Below are positions 25,767 to 34,678 of a stretch of 64,000 bases of DNA, piece after piece. The notes under the pieces were generated by a model. It did not search any database. It had not been told where the DNA came from and saw only the letters and a program-made list of their open reading frames with translations. Positions within the stretch are counted from its first letter, which is position 1. The number at the start of each line of letters is the position of its first letter. This DNA is from Dorea sp. 5-2 (GTDB taxonomy: Bacteria > Bacillota > Clostridia > Lachnospirales > Lachnospiraceae). Where the stretch lies: contig NZ_KE159726.1 of NCBI RefSeq assembly GCF_000403455.2, positions 126,400 to 190,399 on the forward strand. The letters run 5' to 3'. Position numbers and translations under genes: made by a program.

Positions 25767-25909
25767 AACATATTCTCCGTATCGTATTTTATGGAGCGTA
25801 TCTTTTACGCCATTCCCGATTGTAACGCGCAAACGAGGAAAAGTCAATGATCATATTTGTGCGGAAACTGCATTAGAAACGAGGAATCGGTACATAATAT
25901 TCTCTGTAA

Positions 25910-27220
<1,311 letters not shown>

Positions 27221-27224
27221 ACAG

Positions 27225-27264
27225 ATAATTGCCATATCCTGTGTGATCATGGCAATTATTAATT
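27225..27264 (+). terminator. Terminator after eno
   Basis: ATAATTGCCAT/ATGGCAATTAT, 11 perfect pairs over a 13-base loop, followed by a T-rich tail. Confidence 0.75.
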
Positions 27265-27279
27265 ATTCGTGGTACAAGA

Positions 27280-27308
27280 TTGCATCCGAAATCGATGTAT
27301 GGTAGTAT
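27280..27308 (+). promoter_or_regulatory. Probable promoter of the PilZ/ispD-like operon
   Basis: TTGCAT, 17 bases, TAGTAT, placed 36 bases before the first gene. Confidence 0.55.
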
Positions 27309-27343
27309 GATAGTGAAAATTCAAAAGATAGAGGGTGTGTATA

Positions 27344-28036
27344 GTGAAACTAAGGGAGTTCTTTGGCAAAAGAACCGGAGAGGCAAGCGATATCAAACAA
27401 TTAGAGATTTATACCGGTATGAGGGTGGTTGTGGAGACTTTGGACGGACACTTGATTTTTATTGCCAGTCTGCAGGATCTGCAGAGAAATAGTGCGGAAT
27501 TATACCAGTATTCTGAAGCGGAAATTTTCCAGGATGTGGACGAGAAACCTGTTGAGATGGCAGAATCCACTCATGTGAAGATCCGGGGATATAATGATTG
27601 GGAGAGAAAGGCTGTTTTTATGGAAGGAGTCATTACTCCTAAAGAGAAGCATGTGTGGCAGGTAGACGAGCTGACGGTTATTCGGATTGAAAATGAGCGT
27701 TCTTTTACACGCCTGAATATGGATGTGGACGCAGTGATAGAGGATTCCAGGGAGGATGGCTCTGAAGGCGAGGAGTGTAAGCTGCTGAACATTAGTATAG
27801 GAGGGGCGAGTATTGGTTCGAAGAAAAGATACCATAAGGGAGATAAGTTTCTGCTGAAAGCAAAGCTGCTTGAGGGCAGGCCTTCTTCTGTCGTGTATTG
27901 CGAAGTACTGCGCGTGGTAGAGCGGGGCGTTGACAAGTATGAATATGGCTGCCGCTTTTTGGAGTTGGCGGAAGCAAGCCAGGAGCAGATGGCGCAGGAG
28001 ATCGCGATGATCTCCGCGAAGCAGCAGGCTAAGTAG
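27344..28036 (+). CDS. PilZ-domain protein (YcgR-like two-domain)
   Basis: About 230 residues from GTG (VKLREFFGKRTG) with GAGGG eight bases upstream. An N-terminal YcgR-type beta domain (IYTGMRVVVETLDGHLIF...) is followed by a C-terminal PilZ domain: RSFTRLNMDVDAVIED carries the Arg residues and CKLLNISIGGASIGS is the (D/N)xSxxG element that binds cyclic di-GMP. Such proteins adjust motility, polysaccharide or adhesion machinery. Two other PilZ proteins occur in this window (33643 and 43230), but no GGDEF cyclase gene with a clear active site. Confidence 0.85.
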   Translation: MKLREFFGKRTGEASDIKQLEIYTGMRVVVETLDGHLIFIASLQDLQRNSAELYQYSEAEIFQDVDEKPVEMAESTHVKIRGYNDWERKAVFMEGVITPKEKHVWQVDELTVIRIENERSFTRLNMDVDAVIEDSREDGSEGEECKLLNISIGGASIGSKKRYHKGDKFLLKAKLLEGRPSSVVYCEVLRVVERGVDKYEYGCRFLELAEASQEQMAQEIAMISAKQQAK

Positions 28037-28120
28037 GCATGGATATTCGATCGTGAAAGATAACTGAAGATTGTTATACTATTTACAGCAGATAGTATGA
28101 AGAGAAAGGGCAAGAGAAAC

Positions 28121-28822
28121 ATGGTTGTTGCATTAGTATTATCGGGCGGCGTGGGGACAAGGCTCGGTTTGGATGTGCCCAAACAATACATTGAGGTGGA
28201 GGGAAGACCGGTAATTTCCTATAGTTTAGAGTGCCTTTACCGGCATGAGGGGATTGATGCCATTCAGATCGTAGCAGAATCCATATGGCAGGATCAGATA
28301 CGGGACTGGATGGCGGCAGAGGGGGTCGACCGGAAGTTCAGAGGCTTTTCTGTTCCGGGAGAGAACCGGCAGCTATCCATCTTTCATGGGCTTGAGGATA
28401 TCAGAGCCTTTGCCGGGGATATGGATTATGTATTTATCCATGATGCTGCGCGTCCGATGCTCCGGATAAGACAGATCACGGATTGCATAGAAGCCGTCTC
28501 GGGACACGACGGAGTTCTTCCGGTATTGCCGATGAAGGATACGGTCTACTCCAGTACGGATGGAAAATCGGTGACGGCGTTATTAAAGAGAAGTGAGATC
28601 TACGCAGGGCAGGCTCCGGAGCTCTTCCGGCTTGGCGTTTATTATGAAGCAAATTGCCGGCTTATGCCTGAACGGATCCTTCAGGTAAATGGTTCGACGG
28701 AACCTGCGGTCATGGCAGGGCTGGATGTGGCGATGATACCTGGAGACGAGGGGAATTTCAAGATTACAACGAAGGAAGATCTGGAAAGATTCCGGGAGAA
28801 GATAAGGGAGACGAGAAGATGA
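28121..28822 (+). CDS. IspD/TarI-family cytidylyltransferase
   Basis: 233 residues from MVVALVLSGGVGTRLG; an earlier ATG has no ribosome binding site. The nucleotidyltransferase signature LSGGVGTRLG...DVPKQYIEV and FIHDAARPMLR are present, with NFKITTKEDLERF at the end. It couples CTP to a polyol phosphate: either methylerythritol-4-phosphate (isoprenoids) or ribitol-5-phosphate (surface polymers). Its stop overlaps the start of a zinc dehydrogenase (ATGA). That pairing looks like TarI-TarJ, which make CDP-ribitol, so I lean to TarI-like; IspD remains possible. Confidence 0.78.
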   Translation: MVVALVLSGGVGTRLGLDVPKQYIEVEGRPVISYSLECLYRHEGIDAIQIVAESIWQDQIRDWMAAEGVDRKFRGFSVPGENRQLSIFHGLEDIRAFAGDMDYVFIHDAARPMLRIRQITDCIEAVSGHDGVLPVLPMKDTVYSSTDGKSVTALLKRSEIYAGQAPELFRLGVYYEANCRLMPERILQVNGSTEPAVMAGLDVAMIPGDEGNFKITTKEDLERFREKIRETRR

Positions 28823-29865
28823 AGGCATGGGTATTACATAATATCAGTGACATTAGATTGGAGGATGTGGAGGAACCGGTTCTGCAGGAGGGTGAAGTAT
28901 TAGTACAGGTGAAGGCGGTCGGAATCTGCGGGTCAGATATTCCGCGTATCTATCAGAATGGGACTTACAGGCATCCTTTGATCCCCGGGCATGAATTCTC
29001 AGGGGTGGCGGTGAAGTCAGGATCGGCAGCAGACACTGCCCTGGAGGGGCAAAGGGTCGGAGTCTTTCCCCTGATCCCGTGCAAGGAGTGTCCGCCCTGC
29101 AGGAAGAAGCAGTATGAGATGTGCAGGAATTACAGTTATCTTGGTTCCCGCAGGGACGGCGGGTTCGCGGAATATGTGGCGGTTCCGGAAGAGAATCTGG
29201 TCAGGCTTCCCGATCATGTGTCCTTTGAGGCTGCGGCTATGTTAGAGCCGATGGCGGTGGCGGTCCATGCCATGCGGCGTGTGAAAGCCGGGGGATCTGA
29301 CAGGATCGCGATCTGCGGTGTGGGTACGATCGGGCTGCTCTTGTATTTATTTCTTAAGGAAGCGGGGATGGAGCAGGTCTATGTGTTCGGGAATAAAGAT
29401 TTTCAAAAGCAAACGCTCCTGAAACTGGGACTTCGGGAAGAGTTCTATTGTGATATCAGGGAGAATGATACGGACCAATGGCTGATGGAACGGACGGAAG
29501 GCGTGGGCGCGGATGTCTTTTTTGAATGTGTGGGCAGGAATGAAACGCTGGTGCAGGCTCTGAACCAGACGGCGTTTGGCGGAAGGATCATGTTGGTAGG
29601 AAACCCGTTTGGCGATGTGAATCTGGAAAAGTCCGTATACTGGAAGATCCTCCGGAATCAGCTGACGGTGATGGGAACATGGAATTCATCATTTACCCAT
29701 GAAATGTCAGACGACTGGAATTATGTGATGGAACGCCTGGCACAGAAAAGTGTTGTTCCGGAAGATCTGATCACGCATCGTCTTTCCCTGGAACAGATGG
29801 AACAGGGATTTCGGATCATGCGGGATAAGACAGAGGATTATGTGAAGATCATGATGCTTCGATAA
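28819..29865 (+). CDS. Zinc-dependent alcohol dehydrogenase (GatD/TarJ-like)
   Basis: 348 residues, medium-chain dehydrogenase fold. Catalytic zinc ligands sit in AVGICGSDIPR and LIPGHEFSG; the structural zinc site is CKECPPCRKKQYEMC; the nucleotide-binding strand is IAICGVGTIGLLLY. Closest in style to galactitol-1-phosphate 5-dehydrogenase, and to ribulose-5-phosphate reductase TarJ. Translation is coupled to the preceding cytidylyltransferase by a four-base overlap, suggesting it reduces a sugar phosphate that the cytidylyltransferase then activates. The substrate is inferred from pairing only. Confidence 0.82.
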   Translation: MKAWVLHNISDIRLEDVEEPVLQEGEVLVQVKAVGICGSDIPRIYQNGTYRHPLIPGHEFSGVAVKSGSAADTALEGQRVGVFPLIPCKECPPCRKKQYEMCRNYSYLGSRRDGGFAEYVAVPEENLVRLPDHVSFEAAAMLEPMAVAVHAMRRVKAGGSDRIAICGVGTIGLLLYLFLKEAGMEQVYVFGNKDFQKQTLLKLGLREEFYCDIRENDTDQWLMERTEGVGADVFFECVGRNETLVQALNQTAFGGRIMLVGNPFGDVNLEKSVYWKILRNQLTVMGTWNSSFTHEMSDDWNYVMERLAQKSVVPEDLITHRLSLEQMEQGFRIMRDKTEDYVKIMMLR

Positions 29866-29899
29866 ATGTAAGGCTATAAGTGTCAGAGAAAGGGCAGGC

Positions 29900-30412
29900 A
29901 TGGAGAGAGACAGGAAGAGCAGGGCAGTATTGTATATACTGCGGGCGGCGCTGCTCATGATTTGCTTTTGGAAATGGGGGATAGATGTAAGGGCGCTCGT
30001 AAGCGGCGTGTTCTTGACGGTCTTAACATATATTGCCGAGCAGGATATCTATACACGGCGGATTCCGGATCGTCTGCTTCTGGGCGTGATCGCCGCCGGT
30101 ATAATCTCTGTGCCCTTCTTCCCGGAGATCAGCCTTGTGAGCAGGGGAGCAGGAGCAATTGGTGTGAGCCTTTTTCTTCTGGCGGCTGCATTGACGGTGC
30201 CGGGAGGCTTTGGCGGCGGCGACATCAAATTAATGGCGGCAAGCGGGATATTTCTGGGAGGTTCGGGGAACTTCCGTGCATTTGCAGCCGGCGTCTTTCT
30301 TGCCGGAATTTATTGCGGGTGGATGCTTCTATGCGGGCGGCTGAACCGTAAAGCGCAGATTGCCTTCGGCCCGTTCTTATGTATGGGAATCGCTGTAGAA
30401 GTGTTATATTAG
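29900..30412 (+). CDS. Prepilin peptidase, A24 family, peptidase domain only
   Basis: 170 residues with about six hydrophobic segments. Both catalytic Asp regions are visible: AEQDIYTRRIPDRLL near residue 50 and the GxGD motif in PGGFGGGDIKLMAAS near residue 105. The N-terminal methylase domain of PilD is missing, as in TadV/short A24 peptidases. It would cleave type IV pilin-like signal peptides at the membrane. No pilin or secretion ATPase gene is adjacent, so its clients lie elsewhere. Confidence 0.85.
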   Translation: MERDRKSRAVLYILRAALLMICFWKWGIDVRALVSGVFLTVLTYIAEQDIYTRRIPDRLLLGVIAAGIISVPFFPEISLVSRGAGAIGVSLFLLAAALTVPGGFGGGDIKLMAASGIFLGGSGNFRAFAAGVFLAGIYCGWMLLCGRLNRKAQIAFGPFLCMGIAVEVLY

Positions 30413-30489
30413 CAGTTTTAGAACAGAAAAATAAAATTTTCTGGACAATCGGGCTGTGGATATGTTATGATGAGGTTCGACACTTCGTG

Positions 30490-30529
30490 AATACTCTTTA
30501 CTTGGTATCAGGTAGGGAGTATTTTTTTT
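30490..30529 (+). terminator. Intrinsic terminator or attenuator upstream of the DEAD-box gene
   Basis: AATACTC and GAGTATT pair, with an additional TAC/GTA inside, and a run of eight Ts follows. It either ends the peptidase transcript or, being 43 bases before the helicase start, attenuates it. DEAD-box helicase genes are often controlled by leader structure; which applies is unknown. Confidence 0.65.
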
Positions 30530-30572
30530 AAGTTTTGGAAAAATGTAATGAGTTCGGGAAGGATTATTTTAT

Positions 30573-32150
30573 ATGGAAGAAGTAAGATTTGAGGAACTGG
30601 GGATCGGTCCGGAGATTATGAGAGCGGTTAAGAAGATGGGGTTTGAAGAAGCGTCTCCGATTCAGGCGAAGGCGATTCCTGTGATGATGTCAGGGCGCGA
30701 CCTGATCGGGCAGGCACAGACGGGGACGGGCAAGACGGCGGCATTCGGGATTCCTCTATTAGAGAAGATAGACCCTAAGAATAAGAAGCTGCAGGCGATC
30801 GTACTGTGTCCGACCAGAGAGCTTGCGATCCAGGTGGCAGAGGAGATCCGCCATCTTGCCTGGTATATGCATGGGATCAAGGTACTCCCGATCTACGGCG
30901 GCCAGGAGATCGTGAAGCAGATACGTTCCTTAAAAGGAGGGATTCAGCTGATCATCGGGACACCGGGACGGGTGATGGATCATATGCGGCGTAAGACGAT
31001 CCGGATGGAACATCTTCACACAGTAGTGCTGGATGAAGCGGATGAGATGCTGAACATGGGATTCCGGGAGGATATTGAGACGATATTGGAGGAAGTACCC
31101 GAGGAACGCCAGACGGTGCTGTTTTCAGCGACTATGCCAAAGCCGATCCTGGACATCACAAAGAAGTATCAGAAGCATGCGGAACTGATCAAGGTGACGA
31201 AAAAGGAATTAACGGTTCCCGGGATCGAGCAGTATTATTATGAGGTCAAGCCGAAGAATAAAGAAGAGGTGCTGTCAAGGATCCTGGACATCTATAATCC
31301 GAAGCTTTCCGTTGTATTCTGCAATACGAAGAAGCAGGTGGACCTTCTGGTAAACGGGCTTCTGGGGCGGGGGTATTTTGCGGCGGGGCTTCACGGTGAT
31401 ATGAAGCAGGCGCAGAGAGACCGTGTCATGGAGGGCTTCCGCAAGGGGAAGACGGATATTCTGGTGGCGACGGATGTAGCGGCAAGGGGGATTGATGTAG
31501 ATGAAGTGGAAGCTGTCTTTAATTATGATCTCCCGCAGGATGACGAGTATTATGTACACCGTATCGGAAGGACCGGGAGAGCGGGGCGTGTAGGGCGGTC
31601 TTTTTCCTTTGTGTCCGGCAGAGAGGTCTATAAGCTTAAGGAGATACAACGATACTGTAAGACGAAGATTTATGCGCAGAAGGTTCCGTCATTGAACGAT
31701 GTGGCGAATACCAAGATCGAGAAGCTGATGGATACGGTAAACAGGATGATAGAAGAAGAGGATCTGACGATGTATCTGCAGCTGATCCAGTCAGAGGTAA
31801 ATGATACGGATCATACCAGTATGGATATCGCCGCGGCGCTGCTTAAGTTATGTGCAGGAAAGAAAGAGGATAAAGAAGAAGGATTCGGAGATACCGGAGC
31901 GGAAGAGCCGGGAATGATCCGGTTATTCATCAATATCGGGAAAAAGGACAGGGCGAAGCCAGGAGATATACTGGGCGCACTTGCAGGTGAGAGCGGGATT
32001 CCCGGGAAGGTAGTCGGGATGATCGACATGTATGATAAATACACATTCGTGGAGGTTCCGGCAGAATATGCAAGAGAGATCATTAATTCTGTGAACAATA
32101 CGAAGATCAGAGGGAAATCTGTGGCAGTAGAACCTGCGAATCAGAAATAA
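30573..32150 (+). CDS. DEAD-box RNA helicase with DbpA-type RNA-binding domain
   Basis: 525 residues. All helicase motifs are in order: Q motif (FEELGIGPEIMRAV...SPIQ), AQTGTGKTAAFGIP, PTRELAIQ, GTPGRVMDH, LDEADEML, FSATMP, VFCNTKKQVD, ATDVAARGIDVDEV, YVHRIGRTGRAGR. After a spacer, residues about 450-520 form a DbpA/CsdA RNA-binding domain (MIRLFINIGKKDRAKPGDIL, IDMYDKYTFVEVP). Likely a DeaD/CsdA-type factor for ribosome assembly, cold response or RNA decay. GGAAGGAT precedes the start. Confidence 0.93.
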   Translation: MEEVRFEELGIGPEIMRAVKKMGFEEASPIQAKAIPVMMSGRDLIGQAQTGTGKTAAFGIPLLEKIDPKNKKLQAIVLCPTRELAIQVAEEIRHLAWYMHGIKVLPIYGGQEIVKQIRSLKGGIQLIIGTPGRVMDHMRRKTIRMEHLHTVVLDEADEMLNMGFREDIETILEEVPEERQTVLFSATMPKPILDITKKYQKHAELIKVTKKELTVPGIEQYYYEVKPKNKEEVLSRILDIYNPKLSVVFCNTKKQVDLLVNGLLGRGYFAAGLHGDMKQAQRDRVMEGFRKGKTDILVATDVAARGIDVDEVEAVFNYDLPQDDEYYVHRIGRTGRAGRVGRSFSFVSGREVYKLKEIQRYCKTKIYAQKVPSLNDVANTKIEKLMDTVNRMIEEEDLTMYLQLIQSEVNDTDHTSMDIAAALLKLCAGKKEDKEEGFGDTGAEEPGMIRLFINIGKKDRAKPGDILGALAGESGIPGKVVGMIDMYDKYTFVEVPAEYAREIINSVNNTKIRGKSVAVEPANQK

Positions 32151-32178
32151 GAACCTGTTTTAAATACCGTTCTGTTTC

Positions 32179-32206
32179 GCTGACCGTATCATATAATACG
32201 GTCAGC
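32179..32206. terminator. Terminator hairpin between convergent genes
   Basis: GCTGACCGTAT/ATACGGTCAGC, 11 perfect pairs with a six-base loop, between the helicase gene and the convergent ybjQ-like gene. Confidence 0.65.
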
Positions 32207-32225
32207 ACACTACACTAGAACTTGA

Positions 32226-32540
32226 TCAGTCGATGAATTTTACCGCGGTCCCATAAGCAAGGACTTCGGCGGCGCCTTGTACGATGGAGCTGGAAGCGTA
32301 GTGAATGTTAACGACCGCATCTGCGCCCATTGCCTGCGCATCTTCTGCCATCCTCTTGGTTGCGACAGCTCTCGCTTCGTTCATCATCTCTGTGTAAGAA
32401 GTAAGCTCTCCGCCTACGAGGGTGCGGAAACTGTTCATAATATCTTTGCCTAAGTGTACGGACTGGATCATAGTACCGCGTACTAAGCCGATCATTTCAA
32501 ATTTTCTTCCTGTGATGTAATCTGTGTTTACTAATATCAT
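32226..32540 (-). CDS. YbjQ/UPF0145-family protein
   Basis: 104 residues, normal family length. It begins MILVNTDYITGRKFEMIGLV and has the family patterns GELTSYTEMMNEARAVATKRM and AQAMGADAVVNIHYASSSI. The fold is a small pentameric alpha/beta barrel sometimes called heavy-metal binding; no function is established. AGGAGG before the ATG. It lies 62 bases downstream of dapB on the same strand and may be cotranscribed. Confidence 0.9.
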   Translation of the reverse strand: MILVNTDYITGRKFEMIGLVRGTMIQSVHLGKDIMNSFRTLVGGELTSYTEMMNEARAVATKRMAEDAQAMGADAVVNIHYASSSIVQGAAEVLAYGTAVKFID

Positions 32541-32602
32541 TTTCCTTCCTCCTGGTTAAATCGTATTCTTATACTGCTGTTTACGGCGTGATGTTGGTTT
32601 CT

Positions 32603-33400
32603 CTAAAGATTCAGAACGTCTTGAATGGTATAGAATCCAGGTTCCTTTCCTGCAAGAAATACGGCACAGTCGCATGCGCCTCTTGCAAAGCATTCCCAAT
32701 TATAGGAATGATGGGTTATCTCCAGGCGTTCTCCCATGCCGCCGAAGAAGACGGTATGGCTGCTTGGGATGTTCCCGGCACGAAGAGAATGGTAACCAAT
32801 GGTTCCCGGCTCGCGGGGGGAGGAACCTTCACGCCCATAGACTGCGATGTCACGCAGTTCCTTGCCGAGAGCGTGCGCCATGATCTCTCCCATCTCTTTA
32901 GAAGTCCCGCTTGGCGCATCCTTTTTCCACTGGTCATGCATCTCCAGGATCTCAATGTCTGTCTCGTTCCCTATGGCGGAGGTTACGAGTTCCAATAGTT
33001 TGTTCATGACATTGACCAGTTTGGAGGTATTGGCGGCATAGAGCATGGGGATCTCTTTTGCAGCTTCCTGGAATCTTTGCATTTCTTCCGGGGTGAAGCC
33101 GGTGGTACCGCAAACCAAAGCCTTTTTGTGGGATACGGCAAGATCAAGGACTTCCATGGAAGTTTCCTTTGTGGAGAAATCAATGATAACATCGCAGTCA
33201 TGGATGACGCTCTTGAGATCGTCGGTTACCGGAACACCAAGTTCAGAGCCGGTCATGGCTGCGGCGCCGAGATCTTGTCCGACGTAACTTCTGCCTTTGG
33301 GAGCAATACCGGCTGTCAGTTCCATGTCGCTGCGGGATGCTGCAACGGCAGTGATCAGCCTGCCCATCTTTCCCTTTGGCGCGATTACGATTACTCTCAT
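32603..33400 (-). CDS. dapB: 4-hydroxy-tetrahydrodipicolinate reductase
   Basis: 265 residues from MRVIVIAPKGKMGR, backed by GGAGT upstream; the open frame extends 14 codons further without support. The nucleotide-binding N-terminus is followed by VIIDFSTKE, CGTTGFT, and the catalytic region EMHDQWKKDAPSGTSKEMGE. Here the general acid His and the Lys two residues before the Asp of DAPSGT are kept, but the usual HH pair is HD. The step belongs to lysine/diaminopimelate synthesis. No other dap gene is adjacent. Confidence 0.92.
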   Translation of the reverse strand: MRVIVIAPKGKMGRLITAVAASRSDMELTAGIAPKGRSYVGQDLGAAAMTGSELGVPVTDDLKSVIHDCDVIIDFSTKETSMEVLDLAVSHKKALVCGTTGFTPEEMQRFQEAAKEIPMLYAANTSKLVNVMNKLLELVTSAIGNETDIEILEMHDQWKKDAPSGTSKEMGEIMAHALGKELRDIAVYGREGSSPREPGTIGYHSLRAGNIPSSHTVFFGGMGERLEITHHSYNWECFARGACDCAVFLAGKEPGFYTIQDVLNL

Positions 33401-33496
33401 AACATGTACTCCTTTCGCATAATAATAAATACATTTTAACACAGAATTGAAAATAATGCTTGCATTATTCGACGTGATTCGTTAAAATAGTTCTAG

Positions 33497-33571
33497 CGGG
33501 GTATGGCTCAGTTTGGTTAGAGCGCACGGCTGGGGGCCGTGAGGCCGCAGGTTCAAATCCTGTTACCCCGA
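33497..33571 (+). tRNA. tRNA-Pro, anticodon GGG
   Basis: A full cloverleaf folds by eye: acceptor CGGGGTA/TACCCCG, D stem GCTC/GAGC, anticodon stem CACGG/CCGTG with loop CTGGGGG (anticodon GGG), and T arm GCAGG-TTCAAAT-CCTGT. The discriminator is A and CCA is not encoded. A terminator follows within a few bases. Confidence 0.95.
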
Positions 33572-33575
33572 CTAT

Positions 33576-33610
33576 AAAACCGGCGTTTTTGCGTCGGTTT
33601 TGTTTTTTTT
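33576..33610 (+). terminator. Terminator of the tRNA-Pro gene
   Basis: AAAACCGGCG/CGTCGGTTTT (one G-T pair) with a six-base loop and eight Ts. Confidence 0.85.
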
Positions 33611-33642
33611 CAATTGAAAGATGCGATGGGGAGGAGAAAGGT

Positions 33643-34242
33643 ATGGTATTGAGTAACTGTACTACATGTACGGTATATGGGGATGATACCGGGGATCGGA
33701 AGAGGATCCGGGTAAAATGTTTTGGGGACCGGATCGTATTATACTTGAAAAGAGAGAATGATCTGCCGGACGAGGCTCGTGTCAGGATCGATTTTTTCGA
33801 CGGACAGATCGGTTGTATAAAGACGGATTGCGAGCTTATAGTCAGAAGGAATCCCGATGCTTCTGTTGCAGAGCCGTGGATGGCTGACTGTGAGATACTG
33901 GAAGTAACCGAGATCATACAGGGAAGGAGAAGTCTGAGGACGAAGATGGGACAGGAGATTACCGCCACATCCTTCCGGCAGGGAGAATTTTCCGGAGATC
34001 TTCAGAATATCAGTGAGGATGGGATCTATTTTATCACGAGGACCAGACTGAGGGGGGATGATACGATCGAATTCCGGCATGCTTTTGTTGAGAAGGAATA
34101 TCTGCTTCGGGCGACGGTCGTCCGGGAAGATGATTTCCGTGACGGACGTTACGGATATGGGTGCCAGTTTTCTGAGCTTCCCCAAGGCGCTAAAAGGGAT
34201 ATCCAACAATACATGTTCCAGTGCCGGAAATGCAGTATCTGA
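33643..34242 (+). CDS. PilZ-domain protein
   Basis: 199 residues from MVLSNCTTCTVYGDD. This start follows GGAGAAAGG; an upstream in-frame start would lie inside the tRNA terminator. The N-terminal half is a beta-rich flagellar-brake-like domain. The PilZ part has QGRRSLRTKMGQEI (Arg box) and LQNISEDGIYFIT (xNxSxxG type). It is likely a cyclic di-GMP receptor. No neighbours in the same transcription unit. Confidence 0.8.
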   Translation: MVLSNCTTCTVYGDDTGDRKRIRVKCFGDRIVLYLKRENDLPDEARVRIDFFDGQIGCIKTDCELIVRRNPDASVAEPWMADCEILEVTEIIQGRRSLRTKMGQEITATSFRQGEFSGDLQNISEDGIYFITRTRLRGDDTIEFRHAFVEKEYLLRATVVREDDFRDGRYGYGCQFSELPQGAKRDIQQYMFQCRKCSI

Positions 34243-34678
34243 CAGGAAGCGGCGGCGCGGTCTTTGACTGTCATAATTTGTCGAACTGTTGTACCTTGCG
34301 TATGAGAGAGAAACATGTTACTATGAAGTTGATCAATATCTGTCTATTCTAAGATTTGGGCTGACGGTTTATATTCTGTGTGATAAGAACTCATCCGTTT
34401 CGCCAGTACATCGAAAATACATCGGGCAGCGTATGCTGCCCATCTGATTATCTGAATTTATCTATTTTCTGAAGTATGTTTTTTCTAACCAAGATCTTTT
34501 TGTTAATTTTCTAACATTTATCCAATGCAATTAAGTAGATCGAAATAATTAGACTTAGTACTGACAATACAGAATTTTTGTCTGGACGGCGCAAAGCTGA
34601 AAATAGCAGAAGGCGATTCAAAACCATATAGGCGTACTCGGCGGGAGTACACATAGAAAGAAAGGAGAATTATGAAGT
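34243..34678. other. 436-base leader/intergenic region before the adhesin gene
   Basis: No gene. It holds a hairpin GGGCAGC-GTAT-GCTGCCC near 34424-34441, a GACAA/TTGTC pair near 34563-34581, and a hairpin GTACTC-GGCGG-GAGTAC (34634-34650) placed 10 bases before the Shine-Dalgarno of the adhesin. The stretch GGCGCAAAGCTGAAAATAGC just upstream looks structured. This may be a cis-acting RNA leader, but it did not match a riboswitch I know. Confidence 0.45.

Noticed and set aside
34560-34660. Possible cyclic di-GMP (GEMM-type) riboswitch before the adhesin, because of GGCGCAAAGC
   Set aside because: The surrounding pattern lacks the GEMM tetraloop/receptor and the GGTTACCG-like end, and it does not fit the class II pattern either. 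Kept only as an unassigned leader structure.
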